A DNA stretch of 64,000 nucleotides from Effrenium voratum (GCA_963377175.1 CAUJNA010003316.1:434501-498500), one strand, 5' to 3'; counted from the stretch's first letter, positions 38,501 to 43,786 are shown. The notes: a model not told the origin generated them from the sequence alone. Translations and numbers: made by a program.

Positions 38501-40531
38501 GATCGCGCCTCCCCTGTGCCTGGAAGTTCCCAAGTCAACTGACACCCACTAGGACTGGCGTTGGAACCCCAGACTCGGACAATAACTTTCTGGGGCGTTG
38601 GCAACACCTTGCTCCTCAAACTCCTTACAACTAAGCTGGATGCTGAAACATGTTTAGTTGCCGCGAAGCGAAGCCAAGTAAACATGTACGTCGCGTGGAA
38701 TCCGATAGCTCCTCAAGTCTTTTGTCTTTTTGTCCAAAAATACGTGACCCCGCCCCCCCCCCCCACGGATAAACGGCCGGCCTTCTGCGTTTTCTGGGGC
38801 GCCCCCCCTAATTTTTATCCATATTCTTCTGCGTCTTCTGGGGCGGCCCCCCAATTTTTATCCATATATCATATGACGATTCCCAACTTTTAAAGGGACC
38901 CCGAGACGGAGTTAATTCGAGACTTCCGCACGTGACACGGCCAGGTGGTCCCAGGATCCGATGCTCTCCAACATCCCCCAGCGGCGCCTGAACTTCCGCC
39001 GCAGGCGCGCGTCGCGCCTCGCGACGGCCGCCCTCGCGACGGGGCTGCGAGGGGATGGAGGGGGAGCCCAAAGGACCTGTTCTTGTCTTATGTGGGCTCC
39101 CTGGCGGGAGCTTCAAAGGGGGGGGTGGTCTTTTGCGGGGGGTGGGGTGGTGGCTCGTTTTTTCTCCGGTGAGGGCTGTTTTTCCTTTTTTTGGGCTTGG
39201 TTTGCTTGGTTTGGTTGGTTTGCTTTGGCTTGGCTTTGCTTGGTTGGTTTGGTCTGGTTTGGTTTCGTTTGGTTGTTTGATCGGTCGGTCGGTCGGTCGG
39301 TTTCTTTTTGGGTTTGCCAATTGGAAACCAGAGGAACCGTCAAGAAGCTGACCAGACCCCTTTGAACACAGATAGGAAGGTTGTTCAAACAAGATGGTGC
39401 CTTTTTATCGACCTCGCACTGGGGTCCCAAATCAGGAAGTTGTCTTTTTCCAGCCCACATATTGATACCTTGGGCTCCGTACATACAAGACTACATGACC
39501 GGTTGTACATCGGTTGTAGGGGTCAACCAAACACATCCCTTTCGATGCTTTTGGGGATTTTCACCCCAAGCACAGAAGCTCATTTGGGTTTGCCTGAAAC
39601 TGGATGCGAGCACATGGGGTCCAAAGGAATGGGAGCCCTTCAACAACCCCAGCAGTACCAACTGCAACACAAGACGCATCTCCAATCCGAAGAGCAGAAG
39701 TTCTCCGAGAGACAGTTGGAGTGGCATTCTTTTTCGCCGTAATACAGGCCACATGGCAACCAGACATATCCTGTTCCAAGTTCTGCCGCATGAAAAACGA
39801 ATAACTCGTGACTGTCGGGTTTTTTGAAGCAATCCCTGAGAGCCACCCTAGGTTCAAAGGCTGAATCAACAAGAAACACGATATTACTCGAACCCCCCTG
39901 GTTTCTGCCCCCCTGGTGTTGCTGACATCCTGGCTTCTGACCCCCTGGTTTCTGACCGCATCGCTTCTGACCCCTCCCTCCGGACTTCTGTTGGCCGCGC
40001 ACGGCCAGGAGCCTGGCGCAGGAGCTGAGCTTCCTGCGCTGCGGCCCGGCGCCGGCCCCGCTCCCAGGCCGCCCCCAGCGCCATGCCTCACGCGGGGTTT
40101 GGGGGGGGGGGGTCCAAGGGAAACCAAGGGGCGTGGGGCAGCGAAGTTTGGCCGGGATGTTCTCTTTAAAGGCAAGCTCATATGGGTATGGGTCAAAATT
40201 TACCCACCAGGGGACCGCAGGTTTTACTCTCTCTCTCTCTCTCTCTCTCTGTGTCCCTCTCTCTCTCTCTGTGTCTGTCTCTGTCCTTCTCTTTGCCAAA
40301 CCTATGGACACTCTCGCGCACGATTTCAATTGACAACCATCATATACCACGCTGAAGAGACCCATTTTTGGAGGGCCAGCAACAAAACGGGGGACCTGCC
40401 ACAAACGCCACGGAATGAGATCCAGTTTGGTCCTTACTCAATTGTACCCACCTCATTTGACTGAGGTCGAGGAGGTTCCTCCAGTACCAAGCTCCGACTT
40501 GAAGATGGACTGGGACGACACGAGCGCCTGA
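1163..40531 (+). CDS. AMPD: AMP deaminase gene, at least 27 exons
   Basis: The product hydrolyses AMP to IMP and ammonia in the purine nucleotide cycle, most likely in the cytosol. Spliced exons give about 508 residues that follow the AMP deaminase catalytic domain in order. Visible motifs are [12 protein letters not shown] (metal-binding HxH), [57 protein letters not shown] and [10 protein letters not shown]. Exons: 1163-1236, 2422-2470, 4916-5012, 5489-5538, 6192-6234, 8148-8194, 8612-8636, 9158-9192, 10311-10393, 10760-10798, 11504-11586, 22330-22388, 23795-23871, 26934-26987, 28273-28318, 29396-29450, 29935-30001, 31337-31382, 31883-31925, 32273-32342, 33641-33685, 34473-34517, 36114-36170, 36961-37005, 38945-39004, 40009-40091, 40485-40531. 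Joins keep phase, and 19 of 26 donors are GC. Unresolved: the N-terminus, about 10 residues before VDSVDDES, and a piece before 38945. An SPFH gene sits in the 11587-22329 intron. The family call is firm; single boundaries are less so. Confidence 0.93.
2422..2470 (+). CDS. AMPD: AMPD exon 2
   Basis: GC-rich open frame [16 protein letters not shown], fitting the 'RLxxLSxxFxLH' helix upstream of the metal-binding motif. It ends CAAG with a GC donor in phase 1, which matches the start of the next exon. The frame stays open to about 2510, so a longer exon is possible. Confidence 0.6.
4688..4812. repeat. Foldback repeat, TTAATAA family
   Basis: Ends TTAACCCCGGATTAATAACC and GGGTTTATTAATCCTGG are roughly inverted, and an inner inverted pair (TTTTAGTGGTTGG/ACCACTTCTAGAGG) lies between them. 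A related copy is at 18587-18718. Confidence 0.55.
4916..5012 (+). CDS. AMPD: AMPD exon 3 with metal-binding HxH
   Basis: Encodes [19 protein letters not shown]. The two histidines of HIH are the first metal ligands of the AMP/adenosine deaminase fold. It ends in phase 2 (CA before a GC donor), and the join to 5489 gives LLQFIKDKL, as expected for the family. Confidence 0.9.
5489..5538 (+). CDS. AMPD: AMPD exon 4
   Basis: Encodes [16 protein letters not shown], matching the family's 'FIKDKLxxxPDxVVL' segment directly after the HxH exon. GC donor, phase 1. Confidence 0.9.
5999..6101. repeat. TIR element, GTGTGGGTCAAA family
   Basis: 103 bp bounded by GGTGTGGGTCAAAA and its near-perfect inverse GTTTGACCCACACC. 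The inside (CATTTACCAGGGCAACCCAT) is shared with copies at 15945-16026, 28564-28678 and 29479-29591. Confidence 0.7.
6192..6234 (+). CDS. AMPD: AMPD exon 5
   Basis: Encodes [15 protein letters not shown], equivalent to the 'GxxLTLxEVF' helix. The donor appears to be GA: phase 2 CT followed by GAAGTG joins cleanly to 8148. Confidence 0.75.
8148..8194 (+). CDS. AMPD: AMPD exon 6
   Basis: Encodes [15 protein letters not shown], matching 'LNLxAYDLxVDxL' of AMP deaminases. GC donor, phase 1. Confidence 0.85.
8612..8636 (+). CDS. AMPD: AMPD exon 7, 25-nt microexon
   Basis: Only 25 nt, encoding VADDHFYHR with split codons at both ends. It fills exactly the gap between LHVDAL (exon 6) and FDNFN (exon 8); other AMP deaminases read 'xADxxxFHRFDxFN' here. 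AG acceptor and GC donor. Confidence 0.8.
8971..9099. repeat. MITE-like repeat family A, copy 1
   Basis: Shares blocks TTCCCAGCCATCC, CTTTTAGTGTTT, CCATTTAACCCACTAAAAG and GGGGGATCTGAAAACGGAC with copies at 15795-15926, 34190-34470 and about 57105-57255. It lies 58 bases upstream of AMPD exon 8. Confidence 0.6.
9158..9192 (+). CDS. AMPD: AMPD exon 8
   Basis: Encodes [11 protein letters not shown], the family's 'RFDxFNxxYxPxG' motif. It follows a repeat copy ending near 9099. GC donor, phase 1. Confidence 0.88.
10311..10393 (+). CDS. AMPD: AMPD exon 9
   Basis: Encodes [20 protein letters not shown] and continues GDLAQ, equivalent to 'LRxIFLKTDNxIxGxYxAE'. GC donor, phase 0. Confidence 0.92.
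10760..10798 (+). CDS. AMPD: AMPD exon 10
   Basis: Encodes [13 protein letters not shown]. Ending at a GA donor, it joins to [10 protein letters not shown] in frame, as in 'xxSKYxxAExRLSIYGRS'. Confidence 0.85.
11504..11586 (+). CDS. AMPD: AMPD exon 11 (last before the nested SPFH gene)
   Basis: Encodes [20 protein letters not shown] plus KANQLH, the hallmark 'RLSIYGRSxxEWxxLAxW' stretch. It ends CA before a GC donor in phase 2; the first base of 22330 completes the codon. The SPFH start codon lies 243 bases downstream. Confidence 0.95.
11830..12282 (+). CDS. SPFH gene exon 1
   Basis: The longest exon in the window (453 nt, 151 codons). It starts at ATG 11830 directly after a pyrimidine-rich AG and ends HGTK before a GC donor, phase 0. 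It contains a Cys-rich hydrophobic stretch [17 protein letters not shown], a possible palmitoylation/membrane hairpin site. Confidence 0.92.
11830..19709 (+). CDS. SPFH/band-7 domain protein, nine exons, nested in AMPD intron
   Basis: Predicted membrane-associated SPFH (stomatin/prohibitin/flotillin) scaffold protein of about 520 residues. Exons: 11830-12282, 12975-13228, 14763-14856, 15494-about 15590, about 16341-16449, 17156-17294, 18220-18368, 19104-19214, 19551-19709. The order is: an N-terminal leader with a Cys cluster ([11 protein letters not shown], near residue 98); a beta-rich SPFH region ([41 protein letters not shown]); an [19 protein letters not shown] helix; then an Ala/Glu coiled coil ([20 protein letters not shown]) typical of flotillins, and a short tail. 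The ATG lies just after a CTCCTCTGCCTCCAG tract, which fits trans-splicing of a leader onto the mRNA. Donors are mostly GC, one GA and one GT. No stop or frameshift breaks the joins. Which SPFH subfamily it belongs to is not clear. Confidence 0.9.
12424..12782 (+). repeat. Recent 191-bp tandem duplication in SPFH intron 1
   Basis: Bases 12424-12591 and 12615-12782 (168 bp each) differ at only two positions that I can see, and are separated by 23 bases. The duplicated text carries short open frames that are not coding. Confidence 0.9.
12975..13228 (+). CDS. SPFH gene exon 2
   Basis: Encodes the first part of the SPFH domain: [20 protein letters not shown] at its start, then [11 protein letters not shown] and [12 protein letters not shown]. 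The end is set at a GA donor (phase 2) because a GT donor four bases later would break the frame of exon 3. Confidence 0.88.
13706..14758 (+). repeat. 31-bp minisatellite in SPFH intron 2
   Basis: About 33 copies of a 31-base unit close to TTTGATTTGAACTTGATTGA followed by ATTTGTTTCAA, with frequent variants. It runs to within about ten bases of the exon 3 acceptor at 14762. Confidence 0.95.
14763..14856 (+). CDS. SPFH gene exon 3
   Basis: Encodes [20 protein letters not shown] and [11 protein letters not shown], the middle of the SPFH domain. The 31-bp minisatellite runs to within about ten bases of its acceptor. GT donor. Confidence 0.9.
15494..15590 (+). CDS. SPFH gene exon 4 (3' end uncertain)
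   Basis: Encodes [20 protein letters not shown] and NTMADAHR. 'VxWxIxDA..AA' is the typical SPFH end-strand and helix. The frame stops at 15611, so the donor lies before that; several GC/GA options exist. Confidence 0.8.
15795..15926. repeat. MITE-like repeat family A, copy 2
   Basis: Carries CCCAGCCATCCGGTTCCTTAG, GTGGTAGTTTCCATTT, CAGCTAAAAGTTAAAC and GGGGATCCGAGGGCAGCCCAG; an uninterrupted version of the copy at 34190-34470. Confidence 0.65.
15945..16026. repeat. Truncated copy of the GTGTGGGTCAAA TIR family
   Basis: Matches the right two thirds of 5999-6101 (TTTCCATTTACCGGGGCAAC, TTTTTGACCCACACCTAAAT). The left TIR is missing. Confidence 0.6.
16341..16449 (+). CDS. SPFH gene exon 5
   Basis: Encodes [20 protein letters not shown] and on to YSAHGHE, the helix that closes the SPFH domain ('LRxxVxxxL'). 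It ends before a GC donor, phase 0. The acceptor may be at 16341 or 16351. Confidence 0.85.
16770..16905. repeat. TIR element with GCGGCCGCC core, copy 1
   Basis: CTCAAAACCTGGGTAGATGA at the left end and ATACCGGGTTTTGATTATGA at the right end are inverted. The core CTGCGGCCGCCTTCT is shared with the copy at 34565-34700. It directly abuts another TIR element (16907-17031). Confidence 0.7.
16907..17031. repeat. TIR element, ATGGCTGTGGGTCAAAA family, copy 1
   Basis: 125 bp. ATGGCTGTGGGTCAAAACC at the left is nearly the reverse complement of GGATTTTGACCCATAGCCAT at the right. Inside: GGGTAGGTGCACCATCCATT. Other copies: 34270-34400 (inverted), 40947-41047 and 49046-49184. Confidence 0.8.
17156..17294 (+). 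CDS. SPFH gene exon 6
   Basis: Encodes [20 protein letters not shown] and on to NSICQQYG; charged, helix-forming. It ends in phase 1 at a GC donor. Confidence 0.85.
17487..18215 (+). repeat. 33-bp minisatellite in SPFH intron 6
   Basis: About 20 copies of a unit near AAACCAAACAATCAAGACGC followed by CAACAAATCAAGT. Because 33 is a multiple of three, one frame stays open for 165 codons (17488-17982) as an 11-residue [11 protein letters not shown] repeat. It runs up to the exon 7 acceptor. Confidence 0.9.
18220..18368 (+). CDS. SPFH gene exon 7
   Basis: Encodes [20 protein letters not shown] followed by an Ala-rich helix to GEAQALLLK. 'GVxIxSxNLISAxPxD' is the last strand of SPFH domains. The 33-bp minisatellite runs up to its acceptor. 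GC donor. Confidence 0.9.
18416..18580. repeat. AT-rich microsatellite (ATA/ATG and TA)
   Basis: TAATGATAATAATAATA-type repeats run into TATATATAGATAATACTATA, which can fold back on itself. Confidence 0.85.
18587..18718. repeat. Foldback repeat, TTAATAA family, copy 2
   Basis: Resembles 4688-4812: ends CATGTTGACCCCAGATGAAT and GGCTGGTTGACTAATACATG with inner GTGTTCC/GGACACCC blocks. The ends are roughly inverted. Confidence 0.5.
19104..19214 (+). CDS. SPFH gene exon 8 (coiled coil)
   Basis: Encodes the flotillin-like coiled coil [20 protein letters not shown] and on to RLQDSE. It ends at a GC donor and is followed at once by a G-rich tract. Confidence 0.9.
19215..19400 (+). repeat. G-rich tract after SPFH exon 8
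   Basis: Starts at the exon 8 donor. Nearly 190 bases are G and T with many GGG runs (such as GGGTGGTGGGTGGGGGGGG). It would allow G-quadruplexes in the intron RNA. All long open frames here, on both strands, come from this bias. Confidence 0.85.
19551..19709 (+). CDS. SPFH gene exon 9 and stop
   Basis: Encodes [20 protein letters not shown], then a segment with [17 protein letters not shown] and a tail ending GVSK. TGA at 19707-19709. Confidence 0.9.
   Translation, partial: VAVSLAKLKTAGTCLKEGKANSFFFGLQSATDIPQGMLGSIGTAALANGVSK
19710..22329. other. AMPD intron 3' of the nested gene
   Basis: No exon recognised. A duplicated block occurs at about 21545-21680 and 21705-21840 (CAAAGCGGATTAAACG, TTTTGGACAATTAAAGC, CTCCATCCCCTCATGGG). 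One minus-strand frame at 21211-21486 is open for 91 codons without known motifs. Confidence 0.5.
21545..21845 (+). repeat. Tandem duplicate of about 165 bp
   Basis: Two imperfect copies share GGATTAAACGGCAACGGTTT, CACCGTCCCAAC, GGACAATTAAAGCAACTCCA, CCCTCATGGGTTTG and AGAGTGACYGTGTAAG. Older than the 12.4-kb duplication, as the copies differ more. Confidence 0.7.
22330..22388 (+). CDS. AMPD: AMPD exon 12 (first after the nested gene)
   Basis: Encodes [19 protein letters not shown], the family's 'xxxRWLIQIPRLxxxxx' motif. Its phase fits 11586 exactly, which supports one transcript running across the SPFH gene. GT donor, phase 1. Confidence 0.92.
23795..23871 (+). CDS. AMPD: AMPD exon 13
   Basis: Encodes [20 protein letters not shown] plus PLFE, matching 'NFxExLxNIFxPLFEAT'. 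GC donor, phase 0. Confidence 0.93.
24236..24250 (+). CDS. AMPD: Possible small AMPD exon
   Basis: After a CGCAG acceptor the frame reads KLALA(ENF), which could be part of the missing 'xHPELxxFLxx' helix between PLFE and VITGVDS. Too short to be certain, and the rest of that helix is not found. Confidence 0.25.
24964..25002. repeat. CG-rich palindromic tandem (CGCGATCG type)
   Basis: TCGCGCGGTCGCGCGATCGC is followed by further GCGCGATCG units. Similar GATCGCGCTTTCCGC repeats occur at 25277-25312. Confidence 0.6.
26934..26987 (+). CDS. AMPD: AMPD exon 14
   Basis: Encodes [18 protein letters not shown]; 'GxDSVDDES' is diagnostic of AMP deaminase. The acceptor could lie further upstream because the frame is open; the GC donor after TGC is the simplest choice. 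Confidence 0.88.
27666..27935. repeat. TIR element, GGGAATGA family, with internal tandem copies
   Basis: GCTGGTGCGATAGCTAGGGA at the left and TCATTCCCAGCCCATCC at the right are inverted. Inside, a unit of about 44 bases containing CACCGACCCAGCGTTTTGGC is repeated three times. The same TIR family occurs at 30862-30962, 48683-48793, 59131-59251 and 60004-60132. Confidence 0.7.
28167..28223. repeat. (TA)n microsatellite
   Basis: ATATAAATATGTGTATATAT and a longer TA run in an AMPD intron. Confidence 0.9.
28273..28318 (+). CDS. AMPD: AMPD exon 15 candidate
   Basis: In a GC-rich block, an AG acceptor and a GC donor bound the frame [15 protein letters not shown]. It supplies the phase-1 base needed to join exon 14 to [11 protein letters not shown], and a Trp-containing linker is usual at this place. 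The other frames here are also open, so the call is tentative. Confidence 0.45.
28490..28678. repeat. TIR element of GGTGGCTCAAAA type with a partial duplicate
   Basis: 28564-28678 has GGGTGGCTCAAAATG at the left and GGTTTTTTGAGCCACAGCC at the right. The block TTAGGTxTTxxTGCATGTGT occurs twice (28490-28563 and in the element), so this is a partial tandem copy. Confidence 0.6.
29396..29450 (+). CDS. AMPD: AMPD exon 16
   Basis: Encodes [17 protein letters not shown], matching 'KNPxYxYYxYYxYANI'. AG acceptor and GT donor, phase 2. Confidence 0.93.
29479..29591. repeat. TIR element, GTGTGGCTCAAA subtype
   Basis: CTTGGGTGTGGCTCAAAATG and its inverse TTTTTGAGCCACACCAAG bound about 113 bp. The inside GGGGACCGCAGGTTGTAGTC is shared with 5999-6101. 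It lies 28 bases after AMPD exon 16. Confidence 0.75.
29935..30001 (+). CDS. AMPD: AMPD exon 17 with FRPHAGE metal-site motif
   Basis: Encodes [20 protein letters not shown] and GE. The His of FRPH is a metal ligand and the Glu of GEA is the catalytic acid of the family. Animal enzymes usually have Cys where this has Ala (PHAGE). GC donor, phase 0. Confidence 0.93.
30862..30962. repeat. TIR element, GGGAATGAGGGAATGA family
   Basis: CAGGGAATGAGGGAATGA at the left is inverted as TCATTCCCTCATTCC at the right. About 100 bp in the AMPD exon 17-18 intron. Confidence 0.75.
31337..31382 (+). CDS. AMPD: AMPD exon 18
   Basis: Encodes [15 protein letters not shown]. Joined to exon 17 it reads [20 protein letters not shown] donor, phase 1; the Gly codon is split with 31883. 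Confidence 0.93.
31883..31925 (+). CDS. AMPD: AMPD exon 19
   Basis: Encodes [13 protein letters not shown](Q), matching 'DxIxHGxNLxxSPVLQY'. The conserved His lies in the active site. GT donor in phase 2. Confidence 0.94.
32273..32342 (+). CDS. AMPD: AMPD exon 20
   Basis: Encodes [20 protein letters not shown] plus FLK, the highly conserved 'YLxxLxQIxIAMSPLSNNxLF' motif. GC donor, phase 0. Confidence 0.96.
33641..33685 (+). CDS. AMPD: AMPD exon 21
   Basis: Encodes [15 protein letters not shown], matching 'KNPFxxFxxRGLN'. GC donor, phase 0. Confidence 0.92.
34190..34470. repeat. MITE-like family A copy 3, interrupted by an inverted TIR element
   Basis: The left part (CCCAGCCATCCGGTTCCATAG, AGTGGTAGTTTCCATTT) and right part (TTTACCCACTAAAAAAACAG, GGGGATCTGAGCACAGCCCAG) match 15795-15926. 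Between them, 34270-34400 is an inverted copy of the ATGGCTGTGGGTCAAAA element. CCATTT lies at both junctions and may be the target duplication. Confidence 0.75.
34473..34517 (+). CDS. AMPD: AMPD exon 22 with STDDP active-site motif
   Basis: Encodes [15 protein letters not shown]. The Asp pair includes the metal ligand and the catalytic Asp of the deaminase fold. The exon starts a few bases after a nested pair of MITE-like repeats (34190-34470). GC donor. Confidence 0.95.
34565..34700. repeat. TIR element with GCGGCCGCC core, copy 2
   Basis: CTCAAAACCCGGGTAGATGA at the left and ATACCGGGTTTTGATTGTGA at the right; the core CTGCGGCCGCCTTCT is as at 16770-16905. Confidence 0.7.
35108..35316. repeat. 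(AACC)n microsatellite
   Basis: About 200 bases of CCAA units with short AAACC variants. Confidence 0.95.
35463..35528. repeat. (GT)n microsatellite
   Basis: GT repeats with a few GC steps, followed by a T run. Confidence 0.95.
36114..36170 (+). CDS. AMPD: AMPD exon 23
   Basis: Encodes [19 protein letters not shown], matching 'TKEPLxEEYxxAxxxxxLS'. GT donor, phase 0. Confidence 0.94.
36826..36914. repeat. (TA)n microsatellite
   Basis: TATATATA runs broken by CATGGGTG and GCACACAGATACATA, about 45 bases before AMPD exon 24. Confidence 0.9.
36961..37005 (+). CDS. AMPD: AMPD exon 24
   Basis: Encodes [15 protein letters not shown], matching 'xDMCEIARNSVxxSGF'. GC donor, phase 0. The next segment ('KxxWLGxxY') is not found between here and 38945. 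Confidence 0.93.
37006..38944. other. AMPD intron with a missing exon
   Basis: The segment that usually follows 'NSVxxSGF' ('KxxWLGxxY') must be coded here, but I cannot find it. The frames seen have no family motifs. Confidence 0.4.
38945..39004 (+). CDS. AMPD: AMPD exon 25
   Basis: Encodes [18 protein letters not shown], fitting the 'NDxxxTNVPxxRxxFR' C-terminal motif. GC donor in phase 2 joins to 40009. Confidence 0.75.
39280..39304. repeat. (GGTC)n microsatellite
   Basis: TCGGTCGGTCGGTCGGTCGG at the end of a TTTGGTTGG-rich stretch. Confidence 0.8.
40009..40091 (+). CDS. AMPD: AMPD exon 26
   Basis: Encodes [12 protein letters not shown] followed by a Pro/Ala-rich stretch, equivalent to the last helix 'YRxExLxxELxxL'. 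It ends at a GC donor in phase 1. The frame is open further, so the 3' boundary is uncertain. Confidence 0.65.
40226..40291. repeat. (TC)n microsatellite
   Basis: CTCTCTCTCTCTCTCTCTCT with GTGTCC interruptions in the last AMPD intron. Confidence 0.95.
40485..40531 (+). CDS. AMPD: AMPD last exon and stop candidate
   Basis: After a pyrimidine-rich CCTCCAG acceptor the frame [14 protein letters not shown] ends at TGA 40529-40531. The phase fits 40091. An acidic tail of this kind is plausible but not conserved. Confidence 0.5.
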
Positions 40532-40946
40532 CTGAGCGAGCTGGCAGGACCGGGGGTACAGGTGGGCTAAAAGGGAAGCCAAAAGAAAAACCTTTTATTG
40601 GCTCTCCCTATTTTGAGACATACTCAGTTGGTAGCTGAGCAAGGCGCCAGAGCCAACCAGCTAAAAGTTGACATGTTCTCCTGTGGGTCAATTTGTCAAT
40701 GGGTCAAAGACCGCCCCAGCGTTTCTTCGGACTGTTGACATGGGCTTTATATATTTCGATCGCTGAGGTCTTCGGTCCAATCCCACGGGGGGACAAACTC
40801 AGAGACAGCTGTTGGCACAGCTTGATTGAGCCGTACGTGCTTGTGTCGGGACATCCCACAAGAGAACGATGTTCCAACTCGACTTTTCCGGTGTTTGCCT
40901 TTGGCGGTCTCCTAGCTCGGGAAACAAAGGCCCACAGCAACATGTG

Positions 40947-41047
40947 GATGTGGGTCAAAACGAATGGTACCATGTCGGGGTAGGTGCACCACCCATTTTG
41001 GAGCCTATTTTAGCGGGGATTGGGGGGTACCTATTTTTCACCCACAG
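40947..41047. repeat. TIR element, TGTGGGTCAAAA family, copy with target duplication
   Basis: GATGTGGGTCAAAACGAATG at the left and TATTTTTCACCCACAG at the right. The 9-mer CAACATGTG flanks both sides (40938-40946 and 41048-41056), a likely target-site duplication. Inside: GGGTAGGTGCACCACCCATT. Confidence 0.75.
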
Positions 41048-42586
41048 CAACATGTGTCTTCACCCCTGCAAAATGCATGTTGACTGTATCAAGTTGAACA
41101 CGTCAGAAGCTGAACCTGGAGTTCTTGATCTTGTCGTGGGTGTGTCGTATTTGAGGGGACCTCCCTCCAAAAAACAAAACAGAAGCAAAGACAAACACGC
41201 TACAGTGGCTTGGACACCTGGTGGTTTCCCTTCAAACCACCCCCAAAAAAGCCCCCCCCAAAAAAAAAAGAAAGACGCACCTGGGACTGACTTACGGCGC
41301 TTGGTTCCAACCACCGGACTGGGATCTGTGTCCGGACGGCGGGGCGCGGCTCGGTCCTGCGCCAGTGATGTGACAGGGACAAATTTTGGCGCGGCCTCTG
41401 CACCTCACTTCCCGAGTTCTTGGACTTTGATTTCTTTTGGGGTTGGACCATCTGAGTGCTAAACCAAGAGTTTGGCCTTTTTTTCCGGGCCGTCTACGCA
41501 GGAAGCGAGTCACCTCTTGAAGGTTTAGCTTCTTTTTGAGGTCGTTGTCTCACATGCTTGACTCGAAGGATTTTCTTGAACAGCCTTGATTGTGTGCACT
41601 GCACTGGTGGAGTGTGTTTAGGGTCATTTCCATGCTAGCCTCCAGTTTTAAAAGCTTTCATTCAAATGCACGCCGAATTCCGAGCTGGTTCTTGCGCCAG
41701 CCAGCATGTTCAAACAGGAAAGCCACCTGCGACCCACCCTGAGGAAAATCAAATGCAGGTTCTGCAGAGCCTTCGGAAGAACCGCTCTCATACTCCCGCG
41801 TCGCAGGAGCTATGTCGCAGATTTCACAAGGTTGCGATGGGCCGATGTGATGAGCGCAGAACCGCACACCCCGTGCTTTGAAATCTGGTTTGACACGTTT
41901 CATCACCATTCTGGACCTATTTTGGTTTTGGGGCAAAAGCCGCAGATGAGGTTGACTTGCAGTGAGCGGCAGCATGTTGCCGCACACACGAACAGGAACA
42001 GCTGTGTAAAAGTTGGTCCCTCCGTGGACTGAGGGACTTTGCCAGAAGGCCTCAGAGGCAATCCAAATTTGTAGATTCCCGTTCGGCACTTGGCGCTGCA
42101 CGAAGTGCCAGCGCCAGGGCCAGGGCCAGCTACTCCCCCGGCCGAAAAGCGAAAGGTGGTTGGATCACCTTCCGTGGATTTGCGGTATATGTCCAATGTT
42201 TAGGCAGTGAATGGGGAGCCAAGAGATCGATTTGACCAACAGAGAATCATTTGCGGGCAGCCAAGAAATTCTGCTGCGCTGATGCGCGAATGAGTACTTA
42301 CAAAATCCATTGGCTTTCGGTTTTCACTAGACAAAGCCCTATACATGTATCAATCTCAAGCTGGGCACTTGGAGGCTCTTAGGGGACGTTCCCATCCATA
42401 AACAAAGACGGCTGCGATTGTGATCCCCGAAATGGTGTTGGTCCCAAGCTCGGAGTAGCTTAGGCGCAAATGAATTCTGCGCCTTTTCTCTTAGGCGATT
42501 TCGCCCAGAGATGCCTAAACCACGAGGAGCAGATGGAAGTCTGTGTGCCAACTGAGTTTTAACAGGGCCAGGTGGCAGGGGAGCAG

Positions 42587-42669
42587 CTTCCCGGATCCTT
42601 CAAGAGGATCTGGAGCGCCGCTTGGCGCGGCGGCGTGTGAACCGCGCGGCTGAGCACTTGGCTGTGCGG
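42587..42669 (+). CDS. Unassigned exon, perhaps an upstream HYDIN-like exon
   Basis: After a GGGAGCAG acceptor there is a GC-rich open frame, RILQEDLERRLARRRVNRAA and then EHLAVR, before a possible GT donor (or a later end near 42681). It has the strong coding composition of the exons around it. HYDIN has an Arg-rich 'LRERL' helix before the ASH domain seen at 43.7-45.5 kb, so it may belong there, but I cannot show it. Confidence 0.45.
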
Positions 42670-43714
42670 GTCGAAGCAAAGCGCGTGGCGGTGTGTTTCC
42701 CTTGATCTGTTCACGCTCACCCAAAGAAAACTCAACTTAAATTGGGTCTAAAGATAAGTGTTTCAGTCCAAGGGACATATAATTGGAACCTCGCGCATCA
42801 ACTTTCATCAACCCCGAGGGTCTGGCCCGCTTTTGGCTTCCATGTGGCAGCACTAGTTGGCCTCACTCGAGATGTGTCACCCGACTCACCAAAGTTGGCC
42901 GATCTAAACGGGTTCTAACGTGCTACACACATAGTTGTCAAGTGATGCAGGCTTGCCTTTTGGTATGGCTTTTCGGGCACTCCTTCAGCATCTCGATGAA
43001 ACACCACCGACTTGCGGTTGGGTGAAATTAGCTGGCGCAGTTCCGGCAGTTTGGTTGGATAAATTTGCTACTTACCAGAAAGGGAATCGCGTCATCTACT
43101 TTTTTGTTTGTCCTCCAAGAGGAAGCACTTTTCACCTCATCTCTAGGGTTCCAAGGGTGGTTTCAAACATCACCTTTCCGGCTCCTGTAAGGTTGAAGGG
43201 GAAATGTTTGTGAAGCCTCCATCTTCGGGTCCAATTTCTCACATGGTTGTATGGTCATGAAATTGCATAGGGAACCGTCTCAGAAGTGGTTGGTGCCTCA
43301 CCGAAATATTGACCACCAAAGGGTCCTTTTGGACCCATTAAACATCTTACACACATAGGCGTCTTTTTTTAGGGGCACCCCAAATGGTGGTTTCCTTATG
43401 GATCCCTTTCAAAACCTACCCAAAAGGGTACCCTACACACTCATATGGGTGTATGTTGTTTTACGGGACCCACAAAATGCATGGTTTTCCTGTTGGTTTC
43501 CTTTTCAAACATAAGCACAAGGGTACCCTTCCCCCCAAAACAAATAAAAAGGACCCCCCCAAAAGAAAATATAGAAAGCACAAAGAAGACACCGTCGTGG
43601 GTTTCCTTTGGGCTTCCCTTTAAATCCCCCCCCCTCCCCCCCCACAAAAAAAAACGGGTTCCCCCACAAAAATAAATAAATAATCGGGTTCCCCTACAAG
43701 AAGCAGACCCCTAG

Positions 43715-43786
43715 CGCCCAAGACGGGGTGACGGCCCCGCGTCAGCTCGTGGGCAACTCCGTGGGCCCGCGGGTGGTGGTGGATCC
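43715..43786 (+). CDS. HYDIN: HYDIN-like exon H1
   Basis: Encodes QDGVTAPRQLVGNSVGPRVV plus VD. The 'GxGxGPxxxxxPxxLDFG' pattern is the start of an ASH repeat. GC donor in phase 2; the join gives DPPSLDFGGV. Confidence 0.75.

Larger units (their letters stand above)
40532..43714. other. Region between the AMPD and HYDIN-like genes
   Basis: Holds one TIR element (40947-41047), one unassigned exon (42587) and C-runs. Too short for the long N-terminal part that HYDIN normally has, given introns of about 1 kb. A frame at 41706-42032 is open but has no known motifs. Confidence 0.5.
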
